DNA from: DATGMS01 sp035303945
Lineage (GTDB): Bacteria > Bacteroidota > Bacteroidia > Cytophagales > Cyclobacteriaceae
Reading direction: 5' to 3'
NCBI GenBank assembly: GCA_035303945.1
Contig: DATGQZ010000050.1
Location: forward strand, 124,001-188,000
Length of the DNA: 64,000 bases
Under the pieces are notes generated by a model. The model ran no database searches, was not told where the DNA came from, and saw only the letters and a program-made list of their open reading frames with translations. Within the stretch, counting starts at the first letter, position 1. Each line of letters starts with the position of its first letter. Below are positions 8,882-19,048 of the stretch, in pieces. The translations under genes and the position numbers were made by a program.

Positions 8882-10879
8882 TCAGACATCAATCCCATCA
8901 GGTTCGATCCATTGGCCGCCCCGTTTGATAATATTGATCAACTCGTCCACCGCTTTCTCAGAAGGCACGGAGCGTTTGACGACTTCCTTGCCTTTGTAGA
9001 GGGTAATTTTACCTTTGCCCGATCCCACATAGCCGTAGTCAGCATCCGCCATTTCACCTGGACCATTTACAATGCAGCCCATCACTCCTATTTTAACTCC
9101 CTTAAGATGATCCGTTCTTTTTCGAATCATTGCCGTAGTTTCCTGTAGGTCAAACAAGGTTCGGCCACAGGAAGGACAGCTGATATATTCCGTCTTAGAC
9201 ATACGGGTCCTAGCAGCCTGCAGTACCCCAAAGCTTACTGAATTGTGCAGCTTCACCAAGCGCAAAAGTTCATCGCGCTCTTCATTCCTCTTGTTGCTCA
9301 GACTCAACATAATCCCCTCTCCAAGCCCATCAATTAACAAGCCCCCTACATCGGTAGCTGCAAAAAGCATCGTCTTGTCATCCTCCTGATCGGGATACGC
9401 CACTGAATTGATTATCGGCACTTCAAGCCCAGCGTTCATTAACGAAACAAAAGCCCTTCTCAGGGCAGGCATTTTGTGCCGGTTACCACTGTGCAAGATG
9501 ATTACAATATCCCTACGCTGCTGCAAAAGAGGTATAGCCTCATCTACTTCCATATCATCCAAAAACAGGAAGTTCAATACAGCATGGATGGCTAGCTGCT
9601 GCTGAAGATCTGCAAGTCGGAATGCTGGGAATTTGTTTACTTTATCGGAAGACTGAAGCCAAAGAGGATAATTGATAATTTCTTTTAGCCCGTTGGGCAA
9701 CATAAACTGAATAGGATGATCACCAGTATACACATAATCGCATCCTAAATCATTCATCTTCCATTTGTCCAGCTCCGGCAGATAAAAATGCCCAACATGC
9801 TTTAGTTCTTTGATTGTGATATTATCTATCTTAGAAATATCTACTAATACCCTTGGAACATTTGTTCCACCAATATTGAAGACCTCTTGGCTGTGCCTCT
9901 TGGTATACTCAAAGGGATTAATCGGATAGGCGTCAATTGCGGGAATATTATCATGGCCTGAGCGACTATTATAGCGTTCTACTAAAGCCTTGGCAACGGG
10001 TGTTTCAAATTCAGGGTCTTCAGTCAAGGATACCCTTACCGTATCACCCAATCCATCTTCTAACAGCGTGCCTATCCCTACAGCGGATTTGACACGACCA
10101 TCTTCACCATCCCCAGCCTCAGTCACGCCAAGGTGTAGGGGGTAAGGTTTAAAGCCTCCCTCATTAAGCTTTTGTACAAGTAATCGATAAGCTTGGACCA
10201 TCACTTGGGTATTGGAGGATTTCATGGAAATGACTATGTTGAAGAAGTTTTCATCTTCACAAATCCTCAAAAACTCCAAGGCAGATTCCACCATTCCCAA
10301 TGGTGTGTCTCCATACCTACTCATAATCCTGTCGGAAAGGGAACCGTGATTGGTACCGATTCTCATTGCCGTACCATGCTCTTTACATATCCTCACCAAT
10401 GGCAAAAATCTCTCTCGAATCCGCTCCAACTCTGCCTGATAGGTCAGATCTGTGTATTCAATGACCTCAAATCTCTTTTTATCTGCATAGTTGCCTGGAT
10501 TGATCCTTACTTTTTCGACAATGGAGGCAGCAACTTCCGCTGCATTTGGGGTAAAATGGATGTCTGCTACTAAGGGCGTATAGTAGCCCCTTTGCGCCAG
10601 GCCATCCTTAATATTTTTTAAATTTTGTGCCTCTTTAATGCTGGGAGCGGTAATACGGATTAATTGACAGCCGCTCTCAATCATTCGGATACATTGGGCA
10701 ATAGAACCCTCCGTATCCATTGTATCTACGGTGGTCATAGACTGCACCACAATCGGATTATTTCCACCAATGATCAAATCTCCTACTTTCACCTCAATGG
10801 TTTCCCTTCTCTGGTATTCCACAAGGCTATTACAATAGCTGATCTGATTTTTCGAGGTAATAATATCTTGAATTTCCAT
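8882..10879 (-). CDS. ispG: 4-hydroxy-3-methylbut-2-en-1-yl diphosphate synthase, large form
   Basis: Penultimate enzyme of the MEP isoprenoid pathway, reducing MEcPP to HMBPP with a [4Fe-4S] cluster. The N-terminal TIM barrel shows VGDLIIGGNNPIVVQSMTTV and VADIHFTPNAAEVAA. The C-terminal reductase-like domain carries the cluster cysteines in SCPSCGRTLFDLQ and GCIVNGPGEMADADYGYVGS. At 665 residues it is the large plant/Bacteroidota/Chlamydia type, with an extra domain of about 250 residues (roughly 300-540) between the two conserved parts. It follows the upstream SDR gene by 11 bp, so the two form an operon. Confidence 0.96.
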   Translation of the reverse strand: MEIQDIITSKNQISYCNSLVEYQRRETIEVKVGDLIIGGNNPIVVQSMTTVDTMDTEGSIAQCIRMIESGCQLIRITAPSIKEAQNLKNIKDGLAQRGYYTPLVADIHFTPNAAEVAASIVEKVRINPGNYADKKRFEVIEYTDLTYQAELERIRERFLPLVRICKEHGTAMRIGTNHGSLSDRIMSRYGDTPLGMVESALEFLRICEDENFFNIVISMKSSNTQVMVQAYRLLVQKLNEGGFKPYPLHLGVTEAGDGEDGRVKSAVGIGTLLEDGLGDTVRVSLTEDPEFETPVAKALVERYNSRSGHDNIPAIDAYPINPFEYTKRHSQEVFNIGGTNVPRVLVDISKIDNITIKELKHVGHFYLPELDKWKMNDLGCDYVYTGDHPIQFMLPNGLKEIINYPLWLQSSDKVNKFPAFRLADLQQQLAIHAVLNFLFLDDMEVDEAIPLLQQRRDIVIILHSGNRHKMPALRRAFVSLMNAGLEVPIINSVAYPDQEDDKTMLFAATDVGGLLIDGLGEGIMLSLSNKRNEERDELLRLVKLHNSVSFGVLQAARTRMSKTEYISCPSCGRTLFDLQETTAMIRKRTDHLKGVKIGVMGCIVNGPGEMADADYGYVGSGKGKITLYKGKEVVKRSVPSEKAVDELINIIKRGGQWIEPDGIDV

Positions 10880-10890
10880 CCTTTTATATT

Positions 10891-11595
10891 TTAAAGGTCA
10901 CCGAGCTGAGGCCTGACCACCATTTCCTCCACTACTGAATTGGGTGACAGACGATAAGCCGACCAAATGCTTGCTGCCACATCTTCCGCTTTCATAAAGC
11001 GTTCTTCCGGAAGATCTACTCCTTCCCAGCTGGCTGTATAGGTAGCTCCAGCCAATACTGAGGTCACTTTAATATTATATTCCATCAATTCCTGCCTAAG
11101 GCATTGGGTAAAACCCCGCATGGCCCACTTAGAAATGGCATAGCTCCCTCCATTGGCATAAGCAGTCATTCCCGCAATAGATCCCAAGGAGAAAATGTGA
11201 CCACTTCTTCTTTGGATAAAATCAGCTGTAAATTGTCGGGTTAAGTAATAAGCACTGAACAAGTTGACCTGCATCATTTGTTCAAAATTCCCTTCCGGCT
11301 CCGAATGAATAGCTCCTGGAATAAAGATTCCGGTGTTATTGACCAGCACATCAGGAATCGCTTCCATTTTTACAAAATCCGCAAAAGCCAATACTTCTTC
11401 CTTAAAGGAAAAATTGGCCTTTTGAATAAATAATTTTTGACCTGAATAAGTACTTTCTAGTTCTTCCTTGAGCTCCGCTAAGTCCGCCTCACTCCGAGCA
11501 CAAGTGAAGCCATCAAAGCCCTGCCCCATAAATTGATGTAGAATAGCCCTGCCTATTCCTTTCGTTCCTCCTGTTACTAATATACTTTTAGACAT
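10891..11595 (-). CDS. SDR-family oxidoreductase
   Basis: 234 residues from the Met of MSKSILVTGGTKGIGRA. The Rossmann glycine motif TGGTKGIG, the NNTGIF segment (NNAG-type) and the catalytic Ser-Tyr-Lys (GSIAG...YAISKWA) mark a classical short-chain dehydrogenase/reductase using NAD(P)H. The frame is open 16 codons upstream, but that extension is a hydrophobic stretch and overlaps a -7 box at 11633-11640. It is first gene of a two-gene operon with ispG. The substrate cannot be told from sequence. Confidence 0.9.
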   Translation of the reverse strand: MSKSILVTGGTKGIGRAILHQFMGQGFDGFTCARSEADLAELKEELESTYSGQKLFIQKANFSFKEEVLAFADFVKMEAIPDVLVNNTGIFIPGAIHSEPEGNFEQMMQVNLFSAYYLTRQFTADFIQRRSGHIFSLGSIAGMTAYANGGSYAISKWAMRGFTQCLRQELMEYNIKVTSVLAGATYTASWEGVDLPEERFMKAEDVAASIWSAYRLSPNSVVEEMVVRPQLGDL

Positions 11596-11632
11596 TATTA
11601 TGACAGCAATTATTAGCACAACAACTAATCCA

Positions 11633-11640
11633 CAAAGATA
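11633..11640 (-). promoter_or_regulatory. -7 box for the SDR-ispG operon
   Basis: Minus-strand TATCTTTG, a full match to TAnnTTTG, 37 bp upstream of the SDR ATG. No clear -33 TTG at 19-21 bp. Confidence 0.45.
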
Positions 11641-11769
11641 CACAATATCTCTCAGACATAAGCACTTTTAAAAGGCGGGGGAAGACACCATGTCAGATAT
11701 AGCTTCCACCGAGATCAACACATGCTAAGCACCCTTTTCCATGCCCCAAAACATGAAGCAAAAGTACTG

Positions 11770-14700
11770 CTAGAATAAAGCGGACAGTTGCATTCTTCCT
11801 GTATGTACTAATCTATCCAAACCTTCCGAATGTCTGCCTTCATATATCATGTTTAACTGTAAGCCATCTCCCATTTTTTGGAGCCAATTGAAGCGCCAGA
11901 TGAAGTTATCACCCACTGTAAGCGCCTGCAGCATTTCATAGCCGGTAGGGGAATTGACTACACCGTTGTATCGTATATTGGTATAGTTCAGATGGGCGTT
12001 TATGGTGGTCTTAATGGCCTTACCATATCGGAGGTTTAGGCCAAATTGATGATGCAGGGCCTTTTCGTTTATTTCTGTATTTCCTAGATTTTTTCTGAGC
12101 ATATAGCCATAGGTCCCTGTACTTCGAAAAAAAGTGTTAGGCTGCCAGATGAGTTCAGGGTTGATGCCATGTAAGTCTATGAGGTAATTCCGATTGTCCA
12201 AATAATCAGAAGCGGCCAGGCGCTTTCCTTCGTTCAAGCCTATCATAAGGTTTAAGGAGTGATCCAACGCATAGCGGAGGTTCAACTTCCAATCATTTTG
12301 TACCAAATCCTCAAAACCACCAGAAAGTAATTGCTTGGATTGACTGCTAAAATAGGATAAATCAAAACCATATTTGGGAGTGCCACGATTAAAAAACAAG
12401 GTGCTTCTAAACGTCTGTCTTGCGGAAATCAGCTCTTCATTGGATAAACCCTGGGTGAAGGGACTGATACGTTCCAGAAGATCTGAGGCAGTCACCTTCT
12501 TTTCCACATTCCAACTTGTATTGTTGGAAAATTTCTGAAGAAAAACCTTTAGCCCCTTTTTATCTCTCCAAGCCTCTGGAAACTTTGCATTGAGCCGGTA
12601 GTTAAACAGGGTAGTGTATGCCAACAGGTATTCGTCTGTGGGAACAAACATTTTTACAAAATTCCTCTCTTCCGGATTTACTGCCAGGTAAAATTCGTTG
12701 AGTTGCTGTACCCCATCACCATTGTCATCCCGCCAGGTATGCGTTCCTTCTCCCGTAGGCACGGGCAAATACACAAACTCTCGCCTCAACTCCCGACCGT
12801 TTCCTATAGCATAATTCAGATCACTTCTTAGATTGTTATCGAACAGGCTGCTTCCATATTCCAACCGTCCCATTATTGTTGTTTCTTCTGGCAACTCCCT
12901 GCTCAGGTGTGTGAGTTTTCTATAGATAAAGGTTGCCTTAACATCATGCTGGTTAAACTTCCTTTGTAGACCATAATTTGTGGTAAATGCCTTGGTGTAA
13001 GGTTGCAACTTACCTTCTATGGGATAGCTATCTTCCCTCCAGCTGGCATCACCGGTTATGGTGTAGGGCAAGCTATCATGAGTAGTCAAGAATATGCGAT
13101 GTTCCTTGTAATCCATTAAAGAACTGACCACGGAATCGGTCCCCGTAAGCAGCGTGCGATTTCTATCTATATTAAACTGATACCCGGGAAAAAAAATTTT
13201 CGACCGGTATTGCAACGAGCTACTATAGCGGATCCATCGAGACTGTAGATTGCGTAGGTTGCTTTGTAGTGTAAAGAGTTCATGGGTTGTAACCCATCTG
13301 GAACCTACGTTTTTGTTTATCTTGACTGACTGTTGCAGGCCAGAAAGAAGCTTCCCACGGTTCCGGAAATGCAGACGGTATAAAAATTGGTTATCCGTAT
13401 TTTTTATGGCTTCAACTTTCGCAGTCAAAAGTTTTTCATCGGCATGGGTCAGTAGATCTTCCGGACTAAGTGCCCAGTCCCGATCAAACTCAATAGCGCG
13501 GTAACGGTCGATAAAATTGAAATCCGTAGAATTATATTCTACCTCCGCAAGACTGTTGATGCTATAGTCCTTGAGCCAAGAAGCCTCTCTATTTGATTGT
13601 ATACCAGCCTTTAATGCAAAACCTTTGTCATCCTCACTATCCACCTCCGAAAAGAGATTCAGATCTGTATCAGAGAATGCTACCTCAGAATAGGCCTCTT
13701 CATGATCATTCAGGCGGACCCTTGCTCCTGCTGTGATCATCTGCTTCTTATTGGGAGCAGGCAAGGTCGAGTAAACGGCATATTCGCCTTGGGGAATGCC
13801 ATTGACACGGGGAATATATTCATACACTACCCCATTGGCAAGCTGTTGTGTACGGCGATAATCGCCACCGTTTACATCTCTATTAAAACTTACAGCATAA
13901 AAAGCCTGTTCCGGATCAGTGGAATATTCAAAGACGACTTGCTCCACACCCTCCTGGTCCACGTATTTTACTTTTCTGTACAGGATTCGGTTGACATCGT
14001 AAGTCATACTGTCCACTCTAGGGACGACCGCTGCATCTAAGCTATCACCCACTAGTGACAGCAGCCTTTTGTCCTGCTCGGCCAGTTCTATAAACAAAGG
14101 CCGATTTTTGTTGTCTTGTTCTTTATAGTAATTGATAAAAAGGGAAACTCTTTCATTTTCCTGAATGTGATTTGCGGTAAGAATGGAACGGGAAAAATTC
14201 CTTTGAGCATATTCGAAATCAATCCTCACCCTAGAATAGGCAGTAATGACAACATGAGGTGTAAAAGTGATCTCTCCTTGATTATAGTCGATAATATAAT
14301 CATAATTATAGCCTCGCTGTAACTCCCGACCGTCTAGAAATACCTTTTCGGAGTTAGCCATAACAATTACAAACCTTTCGTTTTGAGGGCCAGGGATACG
14401 GTAAGGGCCGGATACGCCTTCCAACACCTCAAGTTGTGTAGATGCGAATTTTCCCTTAGCTATAGACACTCCCACTTGCGTAGAACCTTTCCAACCTCCT
14501 CTGAAATCATTTGAAGTAGTAAATAGAAGTCCCTGTACATTTTTGCGGTAACGGAGAAAATCCCCATGCCTTTGCTGCAATACTACATCACCTGCCGAAA
14601 GAGACAGCTGGTCGTTATATAGCTCCACCAAGACATTGTCAAAGTCCTGCAGTTGCTGCGTGTTTCCCTCGGGTTGGAAGGGAACATTTTGATCTGTTAT

Positions 14701-15237
14701 ACTCGCTCTGATATGAAGATCCTCTGTCAACAAGCCCTCCATTTGCAGGTTCAAAGATGAGTTGACAAACACGTTCTGCGTATTGCCAAAGGATATACCT
14801 CGGGTAAGACTACCCGACTTATGGAGATTGGTGCTTGGAAACAGTTCTTCTTTAAAATTAAATGTCTCTGATGCTGAAGTTCGTTCCTTAAACAAGGCCA
14901 TGGAATCATAATCTGCCAATAAGGTTCTTTTGGCGTGCACTTGATGAAGACTAAACGGATAGGTACTATAACAAACGCGGATCGAATCTACCAGCTCGGG
15001 TTTAACCTCTACCTGAAGAGCATTGGAATTGATATTAAAGCTAAAGCCATATACCTGCTGGTCACAGTCCGTCACCTGAATGCTTTCCTCTATAACGGTC
15101 AATGAATCCACCACAAAGCCTGCTGAAGCTAACTCTGAAGGTATCCATCTACACGCAACAGCTTCTTGCCCATAGCTGGTATAAAAAGAGGTTAAAAAAA
15201 ACATCAAGCCAAAAAGTAATGGTATAAGCCTCTTCAT
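11770..15237 (-). CDS. very large outer-membrane beta-barrel protein, SprA-like region
   Basis: 1155 residues from MKRLIPLLFGLMFFLTSFYT, a signal peptide ending near SYGQ. Residues about 120-250 contain SGSLTRGISFGNTQNVFVNS, then ITDQNVPFQPEGNTQQLQDF and LSAGDVVLQQRHGDF. This pattern resembles repeated segments of the gliding/type IX translocon protein SprA, although the protein is far shorter than SprA. The second half is a long series of aromatic beta strands ending HTGRMQLSALF, as expected for a barrel. DDNGDGVQQLNEF (around residue 840) resembles a DxDxDG calcium loop. The frame extends 13 codons upstream to a TTG that overlaps the kinase stop, but the ATG at 15237 with a signal peptide is preferred. 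The function is unknown. Confidence 0.75.
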   Translation of the reverse strand: MKRLIPLLFGLMFFLTSFYTSYGQEAVACRWIPSELASAGFVVDSLTVIEESIQVTDCDQQVYGFSFNINSNALQVEVKPELVDSIRVCYSTYPFSLHQVHAKRTLLADYDSMALFKERTSASETFNFKEELFPSTNLHKSGSLTRGISFGNTQNVFVNSSLNLQMEGLLTEDLHIRASITDQNVPFQPEGNTQQLQDFDNVLVELYNDQLSLSAGDVVLQQRHGDFLRYRKNVQGLLFTTSNDFRGGWKGSTQVGVSIAKGKFASTQLEVLEGVSGPYRIPGPQNERFVIVMANSEKVFLDGRELQRGYNYDYIIDYNQGEITFTPHVVITAYSRVRIDFEYAQRNFSRSILTANHIQENERVSLFINYYKEQDNKNRPLFIELAEQDKRLLSLVGDSLDAAVVPRVDSMTYDVNRILYRKVKYVDQEGVEQVVFEYSTDPEQAFYAVSFNRDVNGGDYRRTQQLANGVVYEYIPRVNGIPQGEYAVYSTLPAPNKKQMITAGARVRLNDHEEAYSEVAFSDTDLNLFSEVDSEDDKGFALKAGIQSNREASWLKDYSINSLAEVEYNSTDFNFIDRYRAIEFDRDWALSPEDLLTHADEKLLTAKVEAIKNTDNQFLYRLHFRNRGKLLSGLQQSVKINKNVGSRWVTTHELFTLQSNLRNLQSRWIRYSSSLQYRSKIFFPGYQFNIDRNRTLLTGTDSVVSSLMDYKEHRIFLTTHDSLPYTITGDASWREDSYPIEGKLQPYTKAFTTNYGLQRKFNQHDVKATFIYRKLTHLSRELPEETTIMGRLEYGSSLFDNNLRSDLNYAIGNGRELRREFVYLPVPTGEGTHTWRDDNGDGVQQLNEFYLAVNPEERNFVKMFVPTDEYLLAYTTLFNYRLNAKFPEAWRDKKGLKVFLQKFSNNTSWNVEKKVTASDLLERISPFTQGLSNEELISARQTFRSTLFFNRGTPKYGFDLSYFSSQSKQLLSGGFEDLVQNDWKLNLRYALDHSLNLMIGLNEGKRLAASDYLDNRNYLIDLHGINPELIWQPNTFFRSTGTYGYMLRKNLGNTEINEKALHHQFGLNLRYGKAIKTTINAHLNYTNIRYNGVVNSPTGYEMLQALTVGDNFIWRFNWLQKMGDGLQLNMIYEGRHSEGLDRLVHTGRMQLSALF

Positions 15238-15258
15238 AACTACATTGCTGCGTAGGCG

Positions 15259-15266
15259 CAAAGATA
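15259..15266 (-). promoter_or_regulatory. -7 box upstream of the large outer-membrane gene
   Basis: Minus-strand TATCTTTG, a full TAnnTTTG match, 21 bp before the ATG and just past the kinase stop codon. It would allow the barrel gene to be transcribed separately from the kinase. No -33 element was found. Confidence 0.35.
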
Positions 15267-15272
15267 ACAATA

Positions 15273-18200
15273 TCAACCTAATAAGGTCTCTTCAGAAGAA
15301 GTAAGGATAGGAAAGGCTAGGTAAAAGGAGGTGCCCTCACCCACTTTTGTCGTAAACCAAATTCTCCCACCAGCAGTCTCAACCCCTCTTTTCGCTATGG
15401 CCAAGCCTAAGCCGGAGCCCTCAGATTTGGTACTGAAATTAGGAATAAATATTTTGTCCCTGAGTGTTTCTTCTACGCCTTTACCGTTGTCCCGAATTTC
15501 CAGTTGAACCCATTGGTCCTTTTCAGTCAAGGTTACTTGAATTTCTGCCAACATATCACCTTCTACAGCTTGAATGCCGTTGATGATCAGGTTGGATATG
15601 ACGCGTCCAAAGAGCTTAGCGTCTCCCATTATCATGAGATGCCCGGATGTTTGGTCTCTCAGGTTAACATTCCCCCGCTCATGGTTTTTAAATAGCTCCA
15701 CCGTCTGGAATACTATTGCCCTAAAATCCATTATGTCGTTTTCAGGGACTGGCATTTTTGCAAATGCAGAAAATGAGGTCGCGATGTCGCTTAGCACATC
15801 CACCTGGGTGATCAATGTCTGTATCGGCTTTTTAAGTTGTTCGGGATCGTCAAGCTTCCCCTCCGCCTGTAGCCTCAGCATATGTTGTAGCGTCAACTTC
15901 ATCGGAGTCAAGGGATTTTTGATCTCATGGGCCACTTGCTTGGCCATTTCCCTCCAAGCCGATTCCTTCTCCTGATTTGCCAAAATCTTCAAACTCGCCT
16001 CCAGCTTAAAGAGCATATTGTTATACTCATTGACCAACATGCCAATCTCATCCTGAGCAGGCCAGTTCATCGGTTCATTATGCTGCAGGTTAGTGGCTTT
16101 AATTTTTTGGGTCAACAGCTTGAAGGGTGTAGTCAACCTCATAGAAACAAAATAAGAGATGATTAAGAAGATGATAAAAATAAATACAAAGATGTTGAGG
16201 ATATTACTGAAAATGTCCACGATTAGCTGGTTAAGCTCTGCCTCTGATTCAAAAAAGGGAATTGCCATAATGCCTAGCACATGCTGTTTCTCCTTATCAC
16301 GTAGCGCCAAGTATACTGTCTTGTACTGTAACCCACCTACCTGCTCATCCAAAATCAGGAGGTTGTTTTGACTTTCAACGATCTCCGCATACACTTTCGG
16401 GTTAATATAATCTGTCAATATTTTCTTTTCGAAGATATTGGGTTGGTTTGTCGCTACAAGCTTCCCCCCTGGGGTATAGAGGTTGATATCCGTATTGGTA
16501 ATTCCAGCCAACTGATATACCTCGTTGGCAAACTCCTCCTGGTCCATCCTTATGTCAGGTTGGGTTTCGTGGAAGGTCGATAGATTGTCCCTGATGATGG
16601 TAGCCTTTTCCAGATATTGCGAATGGAGCTCTTCCGTGTACAGGTTGTTCAAAAATCCGATGGTAACCAAGCTGATGATCAGCATCGGAAAGAAAAATGC
16701 GAAGTTTAGATAAAACTGTAGCTTGGAAGCATAATTAAACCTGAAGTTGGTTATCCCAAAAAACAGTGAGAAAAAGAGTACGGACAACAAGGTAAAGATC
16801 AGATAGGTGACGAAAAAGAGCGCCACATCTGCTAACACATATTTGTTGGGGTAGGCAGGTGAAGATACTACTATGATTTCATTATTATCACTTTCTACCG
16901 CCAAATGATGATAGCTGTCCAGTATCAGCCCTGTTGTAAATAAATTATTTTGGGAATAGATATCCTTAAACCCCTCACTTCTATAATTGAAGATACCCAT
17001 GCTAAACTGAAGTTCATCACCTCTAAAAATAGCATAGTCAAATTGATCAATGTATTGAACATCGGCGTATTTGGTATCTAGAAGCAATTTCGGAAACACA
17101 CTGCCTGCCTGGATCCGCTTTTGGATCAACTCTATTACTACTGCCCCAATGTAGGTTTGGTTGTCATAAAGGTTGACAAAGGCATAAAAACGGTTCTCGC
17201 CTCCAATATCATCATCTTTGATGTAGAAGAGATTGATATGGCTGGTAGCATAGTCGCTGTTCATATAGCGGAAGCGATAATCATCCAGCGTTTCATCCGT
17301 TTCTCTATCCAATATATTCTCTCCACCTTTATTAAACAATTGTATGGAAATGTCATACTGGTCAAAATTATTGATCATATAAGCCTTCCGGATCTTCTGC
17401 ACTATGGGTTCTTTGGAAAGCAAAGGATCAGTCATCCTTTTCTTGATAAAGATGTCCTCAGCAATTTTATCCATGACATCCGAGATGAAAAACTCGGCCA
17501 TGACATCCTCTTTCTGTAATACCTGCTGGGCAAACTTTACCTTCGACTGTAATTCTTCCTTTTGATAATTTTGATAAGCCGCTGCGCCGGTGATTATTGC
17601 CGCTACCAGGCACCCAAAAAAAAAGGTGAGAAAGGTATTCATCCGCAGCCTGAAGAGATTCTTGTAGAGCTGAAAGGTGATAATTACCACCAACAAGATG
17701 ACATGAGCCAAAAAGGGAATCAGGTAAACAAGATCCCCAAAGCTTAAATACACACCCAAAGGCAGAAAGAAAATGATCAACACCTTTAAGGCATAGATTT
17801 TCCCGGAAGGTTTTTTGTACAGGAGCAAATTCAACCCAATAATGGTGAACAAAATATAGCCGGCGCCTGCCAGGAAAATGATGATCAAACTGATGGCTAT
17901 AAATAGATCAAAATTAGGTAGGGCCAGAATATTTAGGTTCCACTGCGAGTTGTTGACGATATTGTTGAAGAGGTTAAAAAATAATACCATCAACAAGGTA
18001 GAAAGGGCATAAAACAACAGCAGAAAAAGCCACTCTGGCAGCTTCCTTCTGAAATTTATAAAGCCAATCAAAAACCGTTTTCTGCCGAGGGTCATCAGCA
18101 CCATAAGCAAGACCGTAAAACAGCAGATCACATTGAGCAGCAGGTCTCCTAGACTGGGATTGATGGCAGAAGACGCGTACTGCGAGGGATCAAACAATCG

Positions 18201-18998
18201 AAGGTTTGAGAAGCTTTGAGGAAAATGGAAGATAATCATCATGGCTCTAATAATAACCATGATTATGATCGTATAAGTGATGGCAGCAAGACGTCGACCC
18301 TTTCGCCAGATGGTGACGATGAAGTCGCCCCCAATGATCAAAACCAATCCCAGAAGGGAAAAAAAGAAAATGAGAACTGGCTGATTCGTGTTCTGCCCTG
18401 CATTGGTATAGCCTACACGAAAGAGTATGGAGAAAAGATACTCCTGGTTGGCATTTTCAATGGTGGTATAGCCCTCTTGTGGCTCGGAAGATAGGACAAA
18501 CCTATCGTTGCCGAAAATATCTGGATTTGGTCCCGCTCGTAAAAATTCGTTCTGAATTTCTACATTATCGTACAGACTAAACACCTGCACCATCCAATAG
18601 CCCTGCCCATCCCTATTTAACTTCCGCAACTGGGTGAGATAGATCCCTTTGGTATTTTCAATCAATTGAAATTTGCGGTTCCGCTTGAAATCGTCAAAGG
18701 TGGGAATCATTTCATTATCCGACCAATAAAGCAATCTGCCGGATTCTGAAAAAAGATAAAAAGGATGGTGGGTGGGAATGGTCAAGGAGGAAAAGCTGAC
18801 CGGCCGATCAGAACGGTTGTTCATGAGAAGCGCTAAATAATCCTGTCCAAACTCCTCGATGACACGAGACACCCGCTCCTCTATTTGCCTTTCATATTCG
18901 AGGACATTGTGTTTATCACCCCATAGAAAACTGCCGGCTAATACCAGTCCCAAAAGGGCTATAAATGAAAACAAGATAAACCGCCTCTTCTTTAGCAT
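15273..18998 (-). CDS. giant multi-pass sensor histidine kinase, NtrY-like
   Basis: 1241 residues from MLKKRRFILFSFIALLG (a Met 8 codons upstream is also in frame). About eleven hydrophobic segments are seen, eight of them in the first 500 residues, then a large extracytoplasmic part, more helices and a HAMP-like linker (FVSMRLTTPFKLLTQKIKAT). The kinase core is complete: phospho-acceptor H in QVAHEIKNPLTPMKL (about residue 1024), N-box FGRVISNLIINGIQAV, G1 EIRDNGKGVEE and G2 GSGLGLAIAKRG. The HEIKNPLTPMK box is typical of NtrY-type kinases. There is no response regulator beside it. The gene ends 35 bp before the large outer-membrane gene on the same strand. Confidence 0.9.
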   Translation of the reverse strand: MLKKRRFILFSFIALLGLVLAGSFLWGDKHNVLEYERQIEERVSRVIEEFGQDYLALLMNNRSDRPVSFSSLTIPTHHPFYLFSESGRLLYWSDNEMIPTFDDFKRNRKFQLIENTKGIYLTQLRKLNRDGQGYWMVQVFSLYDNVEIQNEFLRAGPNPDIFGNDRFVLSSEPQEGYTTIENANQEYLFSILFRVGYTNAGQNTNQPVLIFFFSLLGLVLIIGGDFIVTIWRKGRRLAAITYTIIIMVIIRAMMIIFHFPQSFSNLRLFDPSQYASSAINPSLGDLLLNVICCFTVLLMVLMTLGRKRFLIGFINFRRKLPEWLFLLLFYALSTLLMVLFFNLFNNIVNNSQWNLNILALPNFDLFIAISLIIIFLAGAGYILFTIIGLNLLLYKKPSGKIYALKVLIIFFLPLGVYLSFGDLVYLIPFLAHVILLVVIITFQLYKNLFRLRMNTFLTFFFGCLVAAIITGAAAYQNYQKEELQSKVKFAQQVLQKEDVMAEFFISDVMDKIAEDIFIKKRMTDPLLSKEPIVQKIRKAYMINNFDQYDISIQLFNKGGENILDRETDETLDDYRFRYMNSDYATSHINLFYIKDDDIGGENRFYAFVNLYDNQTYIGAVVIELIQKRIQAGSVFPKLLLDTKYADVQYIDQFDYAIFRGDELQFSMGIFNYRSEGFKDIYSQNNLFTTGLILDSYHHLAVESDNNEIIVVSSPAYPNKYVLADVALFFVTYLIFTLLSVLFFSLFFGITNFRFNYASKLQFYLNFAFFFPMLIISLVTIGFLNNLYTEELHSQYLEKATIIRDNLSTFHETQPDIRMDQEEFANEVYQLAGITNTDINLYTPGGKLVATNQPNIFEKKILTDYINPKVYAEIVESQNNLLILDEQVGGLQYKTVYLALRDKEKQHVLGIMAIPFFESEAELNQLIVDIFSNILNIFVFIFIIFLIISYFVSMRLTTPFKLLTQKIKATNLQHNEPMNWPAQDEIGMLVNEYNNMLFKLEASLKILANQEKESAWREMAKQVAHEIKNPLTPMKLTLQHMLRLQAEGKLDDPEQLKKPIQTLITQVDVLSDIATSFSAFAKMPVPENDIMDFRAIVFQTVELFKNHERGNVNLRDQTSGHLMIMGDAKLFGRVISNLIINGIQAVEGDMLAEIQVTLTEKDQWVQLEIRDNGKGVEETLRDKIFIPNFSTKSEGSGLGLAIAKRGVETAGGRIWFTTKVGEGTSFYLAFPILTSSEETLLG

Positions 18999-19010
18999 AC
19001 TGCAAAATAA

Positions 19011-19041
19011 AAGAAAAAGCAAAGTCTAGATAACTTTGCTC
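19011..19041 (-). terminator. terminator at the end of the respiratory cluster
   Basis: Perfect 8-bp stem AGCAAAGT/ACTTTGCT with a 7-nt loop, followed on the minus strand by a T-rich stretch, just past the stop of the last small gene at 19049. Confidence 0.75.
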
Positions 19042-19048
19042 TTCAAAA

